Source: Ettlia oleoabundans
Lineage: Eukaryota > Chlorophyta > Chlorophyceae > Chlamydomonadales
NCBI GenBank assembly: GCA_019693395.1
Contig: JAAMXP010000513.1
Location: 358-47,152 of the forward strand
Reading direction: 5' to 3'
Length of the DNA stretch: 46,795 bases
Shown here: piece by piece, positions 1 through 11,100 of the stretch
How the letters are laid out: the number at the start of each line of letters is the position of its first letter
Numbering within the stretch: the first letter of the stretch is position 1
Notes under the pieces: model-generated
The model's database searches: none
The model's input: only the letters and a program-made list of their open reading frames with translations
What the model was told of the DNA's origin: nothing
Translations under genes and position numbers: made by a program

Positions 1-156
1 CTGAATTGCCCGCTTGGACAACCCTGCCGCCAGTTACTGCCGCCCACTTCCGCACCAGCTTTCTGTGCTCTCCATGGCGACCAGTTGCTTTATGATTAGC
101 CCATTGGTGCCGGACATTACCGCTCTCAAATTTTTGCCACCGTGCCAAATGAGCAG

Positions 157-708
157 GTGGACGTTTGGAGCCTGGGTGTCATCTTCTATCAGATGCTCTT
201 TGGCCGACGCCCCTTTGGGCACGAGCAGAGCCAGGAGCAAATTTTGCGAAATGAGGTCATGCTGAATGCCAAGGAGGTGGCCTTTCCAGCCAAGCCCGCC
301 ATCTCTGCTGAGGCAAAAGACTTCATTCGCAGGTGGGCGGGCCTAGAGGACTGGGTCTCCACGTTGATTGGGAATGTCGTGCGTGTGTCACCTTAATGCA
401 ACAGTGCGCAGGCAGCTGGGCTTTGTGGAGTGATATGGGTGTTGATGTGCATGCTATACTGGCAGGATCAAGAGGGCAGTGACTTGCAGCAGTTTGAATG
501 CGGCGTGCGACACCTTTGTGCCTTAAACTGCGTTGGGCCCTCCTGTACTGCCTGCAGGTGTCTGGCGTACCGCCAGGAGGATCGCATGGACGTGCATATG
601 GCGGCGGCGCATCCATACATGAGCTTCAAAAAGCCCGCCAAGGCGCCCAAGGAGACCGCGGCAGCTGCGGCAGCAGCAGCGACCGTTGGCGCTGGATCCC
701 TCAGTTGA
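157..708 (+). CDS. TLK: Tousled-like serine/threonine kinase, C-terminal part (5' end outside window)
   Basis: Two exons are visible: one ending at 332 (it begins at 157 after a CAG, or somewhat earlier, as the frame stays open back to about 100) and one at 558-708, ending in TGA. The intron 333-557 is GT-AG and keeps the frame (AG|G gives Arg). The translation holds the C-lobe of a Tousled-like kinase: [20 protein letters not shown], then [10 protein letters not shown], then [20 protein letters not shown] and a DVH...HPYM end. The order and wording match the plant Tousled/TLK family, nuclear kinases that phosphorylate the histone chaperone Asf1 and act in S-phase chromatin assembly. The ATP-binding and catalytic loops must lie left of the window. 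After the kinase fold the protein ends in a lysine-, proline- and alanine-rich tail with an alanine run encoded by a GCA repeat. Family assignment is strong; the first visible exon start is uncertain. Confidence 0.88.
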
Positions 709-825
709 GTTGCTGGCAGCCCAGCAGGGGAGGCAGTACTTCCACTGCTGAACTGGACCGGGTCACTGTTCAAATTCTTGGTGGCAACAGACACAGGCCA
801 CCGGTTCGTGGACAGCTGTGAGGCC

Positions 826-830
826 TGTAA
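826..830 (+). promoter_or_regulatory. Putative TGTAA poly(A) signal of the kinase gene
   Basis: A TGTAA pentamer lies about 120 bases after the kinase stop. This motif is the usual near-upstream poly(A) element in chlorophyte algae. The pentamer is short, so the call rests on position. Confidence 0.4.
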
Positions 831-1163
831 TCACTACGTCATGAATGCAAGGATGCCACACAGCGGCCCCAGCATCTCATGTTTAGACCAAGGCTTCTGC
901 GACTATTTGCCAAGCTTTAATGGAACTGAGTTGGCGTCTGAATGCTATCTGGGTCCTTCTTTCGAGAGGGCACTTCACATCTGCATTGAAACACGTCCTT
1001 ATTGAGGAGATTTGAGTACATACACGAAGTGCAAAGCTGAGCCAGGTCAGCAGCATGTGCAGGAAATATGACAGAACACCAGTATCATAAGCAATTAAGG
1101 AACCCAACGTGACTCTTACTCCAAAAATATTTCAAATGGTACTCAAGCCAAGCAAATGATTGA
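831..1163. other. Intergenic stretch between kinase and membrane-protein gene
   Basis: No convincing coding sequence, RNA gene or repeat was seen. It should hold the kinase 3' end and the promoter of the gene starting at 1164. It is richer in A and T than the flanking exons. Confidence 0.5.
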
Positions 1164-2905
1164 ATGAGGGCGTCGTCGGGGCCCCGGGCAGCGCGGCAAC
1201 AAAGTCGGCCCCTTCATCACCTGTATGAGTCGTATGTTGCCGCCAAGGAAGCGGAGCGCGCACGAAGCGATCTCCTCTGCGCCGCCTTGGGCTTTGCCTT
1301 GCACGCCGCAACCCTGCTCAGTGCTGGAGTGTCGAGCCTAGCAGCGCCACGCGCGGTCCTCTCACTCTTCTTGATGCTGCTTTTACAAGCCTCCAGCATC
1401 GTCATCATGACCAGCAGGTGGGCATCCGCCGTTTGCTGGGATGCGTCACTGGCTGGTGACACCCCTGGTGACACCCGCCTTACGGGCCTGGCATGAATGG
1501 GGTATAGCACCCTGGCTGCAAGTCTCTGTGCTCATGCTGACCCGGAACAATATATCCACCCATCACATCACTGCAGAAGGGATTTGTATCTACGGATCCG
1601 CCCCATTGTTTGCGTGGCTGCACGCCTTGGCAGTGCATCCAAGCTGCCTCATCTCACATACCACCGGCAGCCTGCGCCTGCACGCGATCGTCCATTGGCG
1701 GTTGCGACCCTTGCCTGGCAGATCCTGATGAACAGCCGAGCTGTCCCTGTGGGCGTCCAAGCCTCTGCCTGGCGCATGGACCTCTTGCCCCAGGTGAGCG
1801 GCCGTAGAGTCATCTTGGTCCCTGCTCTAGCTACTCCTGCAGCCCGCAGCTGCCACAGCAACTTGAAAGTTGATTGCCTGCCAAGTTTGTTAAGTATTCA
1901 ACATTCCAGCGAGTGCTTGCACTCATCAACATGCAAATCACCGCCACGCCACCCCCAACAGAGGACTGCTCACATCTCACCTCATGCCCACTCCGAGATG
2001 GAATGCAACACAGGTTGCTCTGTCTCTGCTGGCCTTTGTCATGGTCTCCCGTAACAATGGACTCATCTGCAGCAGCGATTTCATGCAACAACGCCAGGTG
2101 CAGGCTGCTTGCAGACCTGTGTTCCTTTACCAGGCTGGTTGGCACATCCCTGATCTGCAACTGTTGCACTCATTTGCCCACATTAGAGCGGAAGTGACAG
2201 CTCTGCCAATGCTGCCTTGTACTTTTGGTGCCTGTGCAGGTCCAAGATCTGCTCAACGTGGCACTTGAAGTGGTGCATGCAGCTTGTTCGATACTGCTGC
2301 CCGGTGTGGCATTGCTGGGCACCCCGCCCTTCAGCTGTCGCAGGGCAGTCGCCTTTATGCAGCTGTCGGTGGGTGTGGCACTTCCCATGGCCTGGCACCT
2401 GTGGCACGAAAGCAGAGCGGCAGCGGCCTTCGTCCGCAGTCAATGGGCACGTATCGTAAATGGCGAAATGTGCATAGCTGAGTATAGCAAGGTGTGCTAG
2501 GGCAGTGCATTGGAATTGCTTTTGTCAAACCGGCTGGGTTGCTGGTTTGCCGGCTGAAATCATGCTGGATTCGGATAGCTCCCTGAATTTACCACCAGTG
2601 GCATCCCCTCCAACCCCAGCAGGCAAGACAGTGGGAGGGATGGGAGCTGCGGTTCTTCCTGTTGCTGTACAACCGTCGGGTAAGTGCGCCACTTTGCAGT
2701 ATTGCCCGTTGGTCTCCTCTGAATTCCCAAGATCATAAAATCACCAACATGCTGCTTGGGAAGATTGAATGCTCGTCTTAAGTATATACTGGGTGTCTTG
2801 CCTGAGCTGCTTTGGCTGCAGAGACGGGATGGCGGCCTGGGCCAATGCGTCATGGCAGGCCTTTGTGCACTGGTCGTCTGTTGGATGCTGGCAGGCTTAT
2901 TGTAA
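1164..2905 (+). CDS. Multispan membrane protein of unknown family
   Basis: Six exons join in phase: 1164-1417, 1577-1793, 2014-2097, 2240-2491, 2620-2679, 2822-2905, giving 316 aa. Every intron is GT-AG and the frame survives all five joins, the main support that the gene is real. The protein opens with an Arg-rich segment, then hydrophobic spans near residues 34-56 and 62-83, a basic loop, a span near 158-170 (VALSLLAFVMVS), spans across about 200-245 (ILLPGVALLG and FMQLSVGVALPMAWHLW), and a last one at about 298-316 (CVMAGLCALVVCWMLAGLL) that runs to the stop. I do not recognise a family or catalytic motif. Such lineage-restricted polytopic proteins are common in green algae. Upstream exons before 1164 cannot be excluded. 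Confidence 0.6.
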
Positions 2906-2969
2906 CGTTGTCAACAACAAGGCTCCGCTGTAGCGGGAATCCACATGCCGTCGCTACAGCATAACTGTG

Positions 2970-2974
2970 TTACA
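2970..2974 (-). promoter_or_regulatory. Putative TGTAA poly(A) signal of PSAN
   Basis: TTACA on the plus strand reads TGTAA on the minus strand, about 213 bases beyond the PSAN stop. Its position fits an algal 3' UTR. Confidence 0.4.
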
Positions 2975-3186
2975 CTGGGGTGAGGTGCGCCCGAATGAGG
3001 GCCTTGTTGCGGCATACACAAGTCTGGGGAGCAGTGGTAGCAAGAGCACAAAAAGGGAGGGGCAAATTCTTCTCAGGGTTGGAAGCGGGGCGCGCAGCCG
3101 CTGCTGCCGTGGCGTGCTGCCTGGAAGTCAGGAAAAGCCGCCACATCGCCAGCTACTGCAGCTGCCACCGCGCAGGAGTCAGCCGC

Positions 3187-5089
3187 TTACTGGCGAGCGT
3201 TGGGAACTGCAAGGGTAGGGTGGGGTGGGTGGCAGTCAGACAGCAGGGGGATGAAGAAGAAAGAGGTGTCAGAAGCGAGTGCCACACACGCAGGGAACTG
3301 ACCCAGCAAACAACCCACAATGGCTTCAGGTGCAGTTTCCTGGGCAACTGGGCATATACAGCGAGCAAAGCAAGAGGGCTGTCATGAGCTGCCACTCACT
3401 GTTGATGTTGCTGGCGCACTTGCCGGCATCCTTGCCCTGCAAAGGGGCAAGACAGAGTGCATTTGACGATTATGGAGCATAAGTGAAACTCGCGGCGCCA
3501 GCAGCAGCATGAACAGGATGTTGTGAACTCTCGTGTGAATGTAATTCATTGCCCCTTGTGCACACCTGTATGCACTGATTGACACACCCAAAACAACCTG
3601 CCATCTACACACTACATACAATCACCACACTGCCCACCTGGCACTCCAGCTTGATGTCGTCGGCCACAAACTTCACATCGCCCGCCACAGCGCCGATGTC
3701 GCAGCCGAACCAGTTGCTTGGGAAGGAGCAGGTGCCATCAGACACAGTGCGGCTGCAAGCCAGGTTGCAGGGGACGGGGAGCGGAAACGGTGGAGCAGAG
3801 GTGGGCAAGGGGCTGGGTGGTACAAACGTGGCAATTTTCAACGAGGAAGCGGTTGCGCTGTGCTGCTGGCAGGTGCCAAATTAGGCCTCCCAGAGACACT
3901 TAAACAATTCGCTGCATGCCCTGCCACTGTTTGTAGCTGAACCCGCCGAGGCAGCCAGGCATAACTGCCTTTTCTGCAGTCGCCGCTGATGCACATCGTA
4001 TGCTTTTCTGCTGGTGCACCAGCTGACACTCCCAGCGGACTGCTACAATATGAAGTGCGAACATGCTTGCTTTGCAACTAGGATGGCTGATTTAGCGAAA
4101 CATCTTTGTTCAGTGCATGGAAATTAGGGCGCAGCCGAAGACACAGCGCAAGAGGCGTTGAGCGCACCTGCGGGCGAAGTTGGAGTAGCTGGTGGCCAGA
4201 CGCTTCTTGTCGTTCAGGGACTTGTTCTCGGCGGTCTTCGCCAGCAGGTCCTCGGTCTGCGAGGGCATATGGGGACAACAGGGGGGAGGATGGATTATAG
4301 GCGGGTGCAAGGGAACAAGGATCATGGAGGAAGAGTCCAGATAAATAGAGTGACGAGCTTGATAACGAAAGTGGGGGGCCCAGAACGAAGGTGCTGGCAC
4401 TGCGACCACTGCCCCTAATCATGCTTAGAGCTGCTGAGAGTTGTTAAAATGGAGTGTTTGTCAGGAGGCAGCGCCATGAACCCAAGCAGCAGCTGTCCTG
4501 CCTGCCAAACAATGCTGGTGCAGGCCTAGAAGCGTGTTGTCAACAAATGATGCTGCCCTGCCTCGCTGCAACGCCAGTCTGTAGGCTGCACTCTGCTTGG
4601 GTTGAGAATCAGCCAGTGCAATCACGACAGTCGTAAGACCTGCAAGGCTAACTCCAATGCCTGCCAGCTGCCTGCTGCCTGCTGTACCGCCCCTGAAAGC
4701 TGCTGCGTAGGCTCGGACCTCACGGCTGCAAGCCCAGCTGCAACACAGCGGTTGCGTTGCTAGATCACCACCATGCCAGCAACCCTGCTGCTCACCAGGT
4801 CAGCCTTGGCCACGGGCGCGTTGATCAGCACGGCAGCAGCCAGGGCAGCGGCGGCGAAGCTGGCAGCGGCGCGGTTGTCGGCGGCAGCCACCACCACGGA
4901 GCGCTGGGCGCGGCGCTGCTGGGTGGGTGCGCGGAACTGGATCTTGGCACTGCGGCAATCACGGGTGTTTTAGAGCCGTCAGGACAGGAGCGTGCGCAAG
5001 ACAGTCATTCTTAGCCTCTTGCTGCCAACCCACTGGGACCGCCCACCGCTCCGCTCCCCAGGGCCTCACCCGGCGATGGCGGACTGCAT
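3187..5089 (-). CDS. PSAN: Photosystem I reaction centre subunit N (PsaN)
   Basis: Minus-strand exons, 5' to 3': 5070-5089, 4796-4949, 4168-4256, 3638-3752, 3400-3436, 3187-3206; 435 nt, 144 aa. All introns are GT-AG and phases agree. Residues 1-57 are a bipartite transit peptide: an Arg/Gln/Ala-rich stromal part, then a hydrophobic thylakoid-transfer segment (SFAAAALAAAVLINAPVAKA) ending in an AKA-type cleavage site. The mature part carries PsaN signatures: ENKSLNDKKRLATSYSNFAR, GTCSFPSNWFGC, and a C-terminal Cys within GKDAGKCASN. PsaN is a small lumenal PSI subunit on the side where plastocyanin docks, and four cysteines are retained in the mature protein. The first and last coding exons are only 20 nt each, so gene finders may miss them. 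The C-terminus (NIPNARQ) differs from the plant SNVFWKW-type end. Confidence 0.92.
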
Positions 5090-5491
5090 GGTTCCGTGTT
5101 TGATGTGTATAAGCAAATCCCGACGCGTTGAAGCTCACCAGAGGCTCATGCCCATCAGATTTTGTCTGCCGGTGCGAGACACCCTGAAGACCGCCTGGGT
5201 CACGCTGCGAGTTCCACTTACCATTTCCTTGGCGTTCGTGACATTTGCAGCTCCAATGTGCTGTATATGCACAGATCTTCGTCTCTGCCTACACGCAGGG
5301 TGCTGCCGAAGGCCATGCTCCCCTGCCTGGGCCAGGGGCTGCAAGCTCCAAACTTCTTGCAGCCGTAAGTTCACGAGGTACGAAGGTAGAGTACAACTTA
5401 GAGGCTGCGGTCCGGCTTAAGATCCGCAGGCCTTACCTGCACCTTTGTCCAACCGGCGTCGCCACCGCTCCCGTCAAGGCGCCTGCAGCAT

Positions 5492-5587
5492 CCTGGTGAT
5501 TCCATCAGCGGCAGCGCTTTTTGCTGGCAATCCCTTTTTCCTGCCTGGTGATCCCATCAGCGGCAGCCCATTTTGCTGGCAATCCCT
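5492..5587. repeat. Imperfect 44-bp direct repeat, two copies
   Basis: 5492-5535 and 5544-5587 are the same 44-base unit, starting CCTGGTGAT and ending TTGCTGGCAATCCCT, with about four mismatches and an 8-base spacer. It lies about 400 bp upstream of the PSAN start codon. It may be a chance duplication or a duplicated regulatory module. Confidence 0.8.
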
Positions 5588-6327
5588 CCTGCTTCGACGC
5601 CGGCAACACAAAGATTTATGCAGTCAACAAGTTACTGTAAGTTTCACCACGCATGAAATGCTGGATTTCTGGGGCAGTTGGGTTGCTTGTTTGCTTGGCA
5701 CAGGAGAACCTGGGTATATGCCTCACTCTGTTGATACCGCACTGTCACTGCCAGCAAGTTTGTTGAAGGCGCCTGCCTGGGTGCCAGGTCGCCTGCTTGT
5801 GACAGTACTGTGGTCAAGCAAACCAGCCCAGAGCGGCTGCAGCCGTTGTTAAACCTGCTGTGGGCATTTAACCAGTAAATCAACGGCCGTACATCACCAT
5901 TGTATCATCACTCGTCCTCAAGCAGCTGCGCCTCTGCACGGTAGTGCCAGCACTGTTGATATCACATTTGTGCCGCATATGGTGGCTCTGTCGCCTCGCA
6001 CGCCTTCATGGCACTGCCGGCAGAAGTGTGCTTCGCATGTTTACAAGTGATTAAGCCAGCAGATCAGGCTGAAGTCGGCTTGGCCATAGCAGTTGTGATA
6101 GCAGTGCATAATGTACGCAGATGACATCAGACACAGTTTGTGAAAGCAGGGGTGGCACCATATGCAAACGACAATTTTTAGATGCCTCCAAAGCATAGGC
6201 ATTGCCAGCGTGAGAGGCAAAGGAGTAACGGGAATTACACGTAAAAACTACAGGTCTGGCTGTGGTGCATCCTTTGTGGCGGGAACGCAAGCGTCTGCTG
6301 CAGGGCCCTGCGCAAGCGTGCTCACAC

Positions 6328-6332
6328 TTACA
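6328..6332 (-). promoter_or_regulatory. Putative TGTAA poly(A) signal of MDP1
   Basis: TTACA on the plus strand (TGTAA on the coding strand) about 50 bases beyond the MDP1 stop codon. Confidence 0.4.
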
Positions 6333-6379
6333 GTCAGGACTCCCGGCTAGCAAGGCAGGGAACGCCCCAGCCAGCTAGA

Positions 6380-7744
6380 TTATGACACCCGGCTGCGCCG
6401 CTTGGCAAACTCCTGCAGCGCTTTCTGCCAGACATCGGCGGTGAGTCCACGTGGCGCATACACCCCGCACACGCCCAGCCCTTCGCAGTCTTCAATGTTC
6501 CACTGCATTGCGGCAGGGAAATAGCCGAGGGTGGCAGCACTCAGCAATCGCAAATCAGTTGGCCGGGTGCAAAAATCAATAGCCGACTGAGGGCTTTGAC
6601 AGGCTGCAGTGTTGTGCTGCACTTTGCACCAGAGCGTAACATGCCATAACCCGACTCTGCTGCACTACAGCTGCTAACCGCCAACTCACATGCCAGTCGT
6701 CCAGGAACTGCAGCAAAGGGCAGCCGGTCAGCAAGGCGCAACTTGAGTACAATGAGAATCACAAGAAAAGGTTATCAACAGCCGAGGCAGTGTCTGCGCA
6801 ACCACAGCAGCACTACACACCCACCATCTGCCAGCCGCCACTGCCGGCTACAAGAATCCAAAGTGTTTTTGGCTTGCTGCTGCCACTGTGCTGCCATCAC
6901 TCGCTCACCAGCATTTCTTCATATGGGATGCGGGTGCGCTCATGTATGCGTCGAAAGTGCGTGCGCTTACTGCCTGGGAAAATTTCGTGATGGTGTGCGA
7001 GTTCATGTAGGCTGCGACCGTCATCCAGCTTCAGCAGCTGAAGGCACTGGTTCGCCCATTCTGCGCCCAGGCATCCAGGAGTTCAGGGTAATACCAGACA
7101 AGAGCACGTGTAGATGTGAGAGGGGAAACAAGGCAGTGAGCACTTTTTGCTCAACAAGCTGTGGCACGCAACAAGGTCAGAAAGTGAGATTGAGAGTTGA
7201 TGTTGCCCTTAAGAGCAGCAACGGCAGCTGGCTCGACAGCAACAGCTGCTACAGCCGCGCAACGTGGAGTCATGCTGCAACAACACTCACTGGGCTTGTC
7301 TGTGCGCGACACGTAGGCAATCTGCGTGCCTGCCCACTTCTCATCCGTCGCAAGCTCATTCAAGATTCGCCAGGATTCACCAATGAGAGAAACCTGCTCG
7401 CCCGCCCGATCTATCACCACCGGCCTTCCCTTGCCAGACTTGCCCAGGCGGAAGGGCGGTCCTGACAGCATATACATCTCTGGATACCTGCAATGGGGTC
7501 GCAGCAGGTCGGCGGGGCAGTGGGGTTGGCTTTGGCTTCCCCCAGTTGACGTCAGCACAGGCGGCGCACAAGCTCGCAAGAGCGGCAGGGATGTAGGTTG
7601 ATGGGCCTGCTGGCTTGCTGCTGTTCTGCTGACAGAGCCAGTTATGGCAGGTCGCAGTGCCAAGAGTACTTGGAGTCCTCCAGCCAGCTGCACCCACCAC
7701 AGCGTGGCATCCAAGTCAAAAGCAATGAGCCGCGGTAGGGCCAT
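6380..7744 (-). CDS. MDP1: Magnesium-dependent phosphatase 1, HAD superfamily
   Basis: Minus-strand exons, 5' to 3': 7698-7744, 7291-7487, 6909-7060, 6690-6707, 6380-6502; 178 aa with phase continuity throughout. The HAD motifs are present. Motif I is FDLDATLW (nucleophile Asp and general acid Asp at about residues 9 and 11). Motif II is in AYVSRTDKP. The motif III lysine is in FPGSKRTHF, followed by FLDDWHWNIEDC with the metal-binding Asp pair. Size and order match MDP1, which in animals dephosphorylates protein-bound tyrosine and fructosamine 6-phosphates; the algal substrate is unknown. The FLDDWH motif is encoded by an 18-nt micro-exon. The chosen start gives the usual MDP1 N-terminus (MALPRLIAFDLD). 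An in-frame ATG at 7837 would add 31 residues, possibly a targeting sequence. Divergent from the helicase gene. Confidence 0.9.
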
Positions 7745-8172
7745 GGTGCCCGAGGAGGTGCGGCGGCGGCGGCTCAATTTCCTAGAGCCAGCGATTGGGG
7801 TTTTGCTTCCAATACCGCCGCCCAAGCTACAGTGCATGAGCCAGGAAATTTTATGTGTCTTCTACAAGTAGCGCTGCTCTCGCTGCAGCGGAGGAAGACA
7901 ATATCCCGCGGCTCTGAGACCCGCTGCCCCCAGCTATTTAATGCATGTCTATCGCGGGATGGCAATGCGCAGGTTAAGCATAGGTGGTTGCGGGCTTCAT
8001 CTGGCGCGCCGCCGTTCTGCGCCTTCCACCCCTAGCCAACAGGGTTAAGCGAGCCGCTAACATTCCCAGCGCCTCTTTCGCTCGTAGGTGACCCCCTGCT
8101 ATCCGTTTCAGTTGTTTGAGGGCATCCTGTGTGGAGTTTTTCGCCACGTCTCTCCGCCGCAAACTCCTAGCC
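7745..8172. promoter_or_regulatory. Shared divergent promoter region of MDP1 and the RH3-like helicase
   Basis: About 430 bp separate the two oppositely oriented start codons, so both promoters and 5' UTRs must lie here. I see no TATA box or other named element that I would defend. Confidence 0.5.
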
Positions 8173-11100
8173 ATGGTGGCCACCACGGTGGCCCGCTCCG
8201 CAGTGACGGTAGCAGGTGGCTCCAGAAATCTCTCCAGCGTGGGCATGCGGGGCTCAGCGCCCCGGCCTCTGCCCGCTCTAGCTAGTGGCTCACAGGCTAG
8301 CAGCAGCCAGGCGCCTCTGCGTCAAGCCATGGGCCTGCGCACCGACGCCCGTCGCCAGGCGCGACTCGCAGTGGTGAGTTCCGCCATGCATGCAGCCTGC
8401 GCGGCCGCTTGGTGACGCCGCTCAGGCGCCGGCGCCCGACGTTGTTTAAGGCTTGCACACTCGTGAACAGCCTGCTCACCAGGGAGCTTTCACCTATTCA
8501 TGCCTGCAGGCTACCGTTGACCCGGAGGTGGAGCAGCAGCCGGCACCGGCAGCGACGGCGGCGGTGGTGGAACGTGTGCCGCTTTCAGAGGTTGCGGCCA
8601 ACCTGGAGGCAGCGCTGCCGCGTCAGACCGCCGCTGGCTCTGATGCCTTTTTGGGGGACTCAACCCTGGACGAAGAGCTTCTGGGCGACTCGCCAGAGAC
8701 CTTCAACCCTGCGCCCCGTAGCTTTGCAAGCCTGTTCACTGATGACGAAGCAGAGGAGGCTGCTGAGGTGGACCCCTCGCTTATGTTGGTTAACTGCGGC
8801 CTGTCGGAGGTGACTGTTCGGGCCCTGGAGGAACGCGGCATCACCTCCCTGTTCCCCATCCAAAAGGTTGTGTTTGAGCCCGCCATGCGCGGCCAGGACC
8901 TCATCGCGCGCGCCAAGACCGGCAGCGGTGAGCAGGCATTCGTGCAGAAACATGCCTTGCTGGCCTGCAGAAACATGCCTTGCGGGCACGCGCTGCATCA
9001 GCACAGCCAGGCAGCCTCCAGCATTGCAGAAAAGTGCACTGCCGAGGCATGCACAATGATGCAATACTTGATGCTGATCAAACAGCACTCGCAGCGCCTT
9101 TCCTTCCACACCCTCACACATGCATCTTGCCACCTGGTGTTGCACAACTCAATGGCACTGCCTGTCCCCCCTTTTGCAGGCAAGACCCTGGCCTTTGCCA
9201 TCCCCGTAATTGAGAAGATCCTGGCGGGCCCCCGCAACCTGCGCAAGCCGCAGTGCCTTGTGCTTGCCCCCACACGCGAGCTGGCCAAGCAGGTGCGCCA
9301 GCGCTTCTGCTGAGAGTTCAGCGGGGACATCATGGCAGGGCATGGCAGGGAAGCGCATGGCCAACATGTGCTGCCCTTTGCTGCCCTGTGGCCTTTTCTC
9401 TGCAGGCCCATCATACCTTGCATCCTGCCTGCCCGTTTTTCAACTGCAGGTGGAGCGTGAGATCGCCGCCACGGCGCCCTCGCTGGCCTTGGGCTGCTAC
9501 TACGGCGGCAACCCAATTGGGCCCCAGCTCAAGGAGCTGAGGCGGGGTGTGGACATTGTGGTGGGCACCCCCGGCCGCATTATCGACCTGATTGACCAGG
9601 ATGCACTGGACCTCTCACAGGTGAACGAATGTGTCGGCTAAGGTGTTATTAATACCCACATGAGAGGTCTTGTCCTGCTGTTCTGTCAAGGTGCATGGCA
9701 CTAGTGAATGTGCTGGCACCAGACAACCACCCTTGCAGCACTGCTCGCATCCAAGCTGCCTAGACCGCTGTTGTGTCGGCACTATTGACCCAAAGGCACT
9801 GTTGTTTGTGTACATGTGGTTCCCCCTGCAGGTTCGTTTTGTGGTGCTGGATGAGGCAGACCAGATGTTGAATGTGGGCTTTGAGAAGGATGTGGAGACC
9901 ATCCTGGAGAACGTGCCACAGGTGAGCGGGTGTGGTGGGGTGGTGCACATGCTGGGCAGTGGTGATTTTTTGTGACCTGGCAAAGCCTGGTCAAAGGAGT
10001 GCGGTTTTTGAGCCTCACCCCTTGCGCCCTAGCAAGTGTAGCTGCACACGTGCTAGCCATCCTCCGTGCACAGCCTTTCCTATCGTGCCTTCCTCTATAC
10101 TCTTGTTGCTGAACATTTCTGACAGCGGGCCCTTTTCTCACAGCGGGCCCAGAAAAGCTTACACGCGTCCTGTCTGACCACTGTTTCCTGCTGCAGGAGC
10201 GACAGACCATGCTGTTCAGCGCCACTGTGCCCAAGTGGGTCAAGAAGCTGGTGAAGCAGTACCTCAACAACCCTGAAAACATTGACCTGGTTGGAGAGGG
10301 CAACACCGGCAAGATGCCAGACTCAATCACGGCGCTGGCTGTGCAGGTGGGTTTGCGGGGTGGAAACAAAGCAGCCAAGGGGTGGGCAATGGCTTTGCCT
10401 TCCGCAGCCTGCACCTGGGCCTGAGGTTGGGGGAATTTCGTGCAGTGGTGGACTGTGCCTGTTTGTTAGCTTCGTTCTTTGCTGAGCGTGATGTCTGAGC
10501 CTCCCCAGCAGAGCATTTCAGCTGCAGCCATGTGTGCAGAGCGTCCCTGCAGTGGCTCTCTTGCTGTTTTACGCTGGCACCACCCATCTGACCGCTTTTC
10601 CCTACGCCTGCATCCCTGAGCTCCAGGTCCCTGCGGAGGCCCGTCGCTCCGTGCTGGTTGACCTGCTGACCGTATATGGCGAGGGCGGCAAGGCCATTGT
10701 GTTCACCCAGACCAAGAGGGAGGCTGATGAGGTGGCAGCCACGGTCGGCGGGCACTTGCGCTGCGGCGCACTGCACGGCGACATGAGCCAGCGGGAGCGT
10801 GAGAAGGTGCTGGCCTCCTTCCGCGCCAACAAGGTGAGGCAGCAGGAAGGCAGTCAGGCAGGGAAGGAGACAGACGGGGAGGGGCATCTCCCGGAAATGC
10901 TGTGCAGCCGGCTAGGCAGACCCGCCTGCACATTCTTCCTGCCCGCTGCTTTCTGGTGCGACTCACCCACGCATCTTCGCTGACTTTTCCTCCTTCCCTC
11001 CATGCCTGCAGCTGTCGGTGCTTGTGGCCACTGATGTGGCTGCACGCGGCCTGGACATCCCTGACGTCGACCTGGTGGTGCACTACGAGCTGCCGCAGGA

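Larger units (their letters stand above)
5090..6379. other. Long intergenic region upstream of PSAN
   Basis: About 1.3 kb with no coding frame I can support. It should contain the PSAN promoter and 5' UTR at the left and the MDP1 3' end at the right. The only distinct structure is the 44-bp tandem duplication described separately. Confidence 0.5.

Noticed and set aside
1497..2054. 185-aa plus-strand open frame taken as one exon
   Set aside because: Only its middle (1577-1793) fits splice sites and phase of the membrane-protein gene; the rest reads through introns.
6743..7465. 240-aa plus-strand open frame
   Set aside because: It is antisense to MDP1 exons, which carry clear HAD motifs on the minus strand.
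9782..10414. 210-aa minus-strand open frame
   Set aside because: It overlaps helicase exons and introns on the other strand and has no domain; the plus-strand helicase explains the region.
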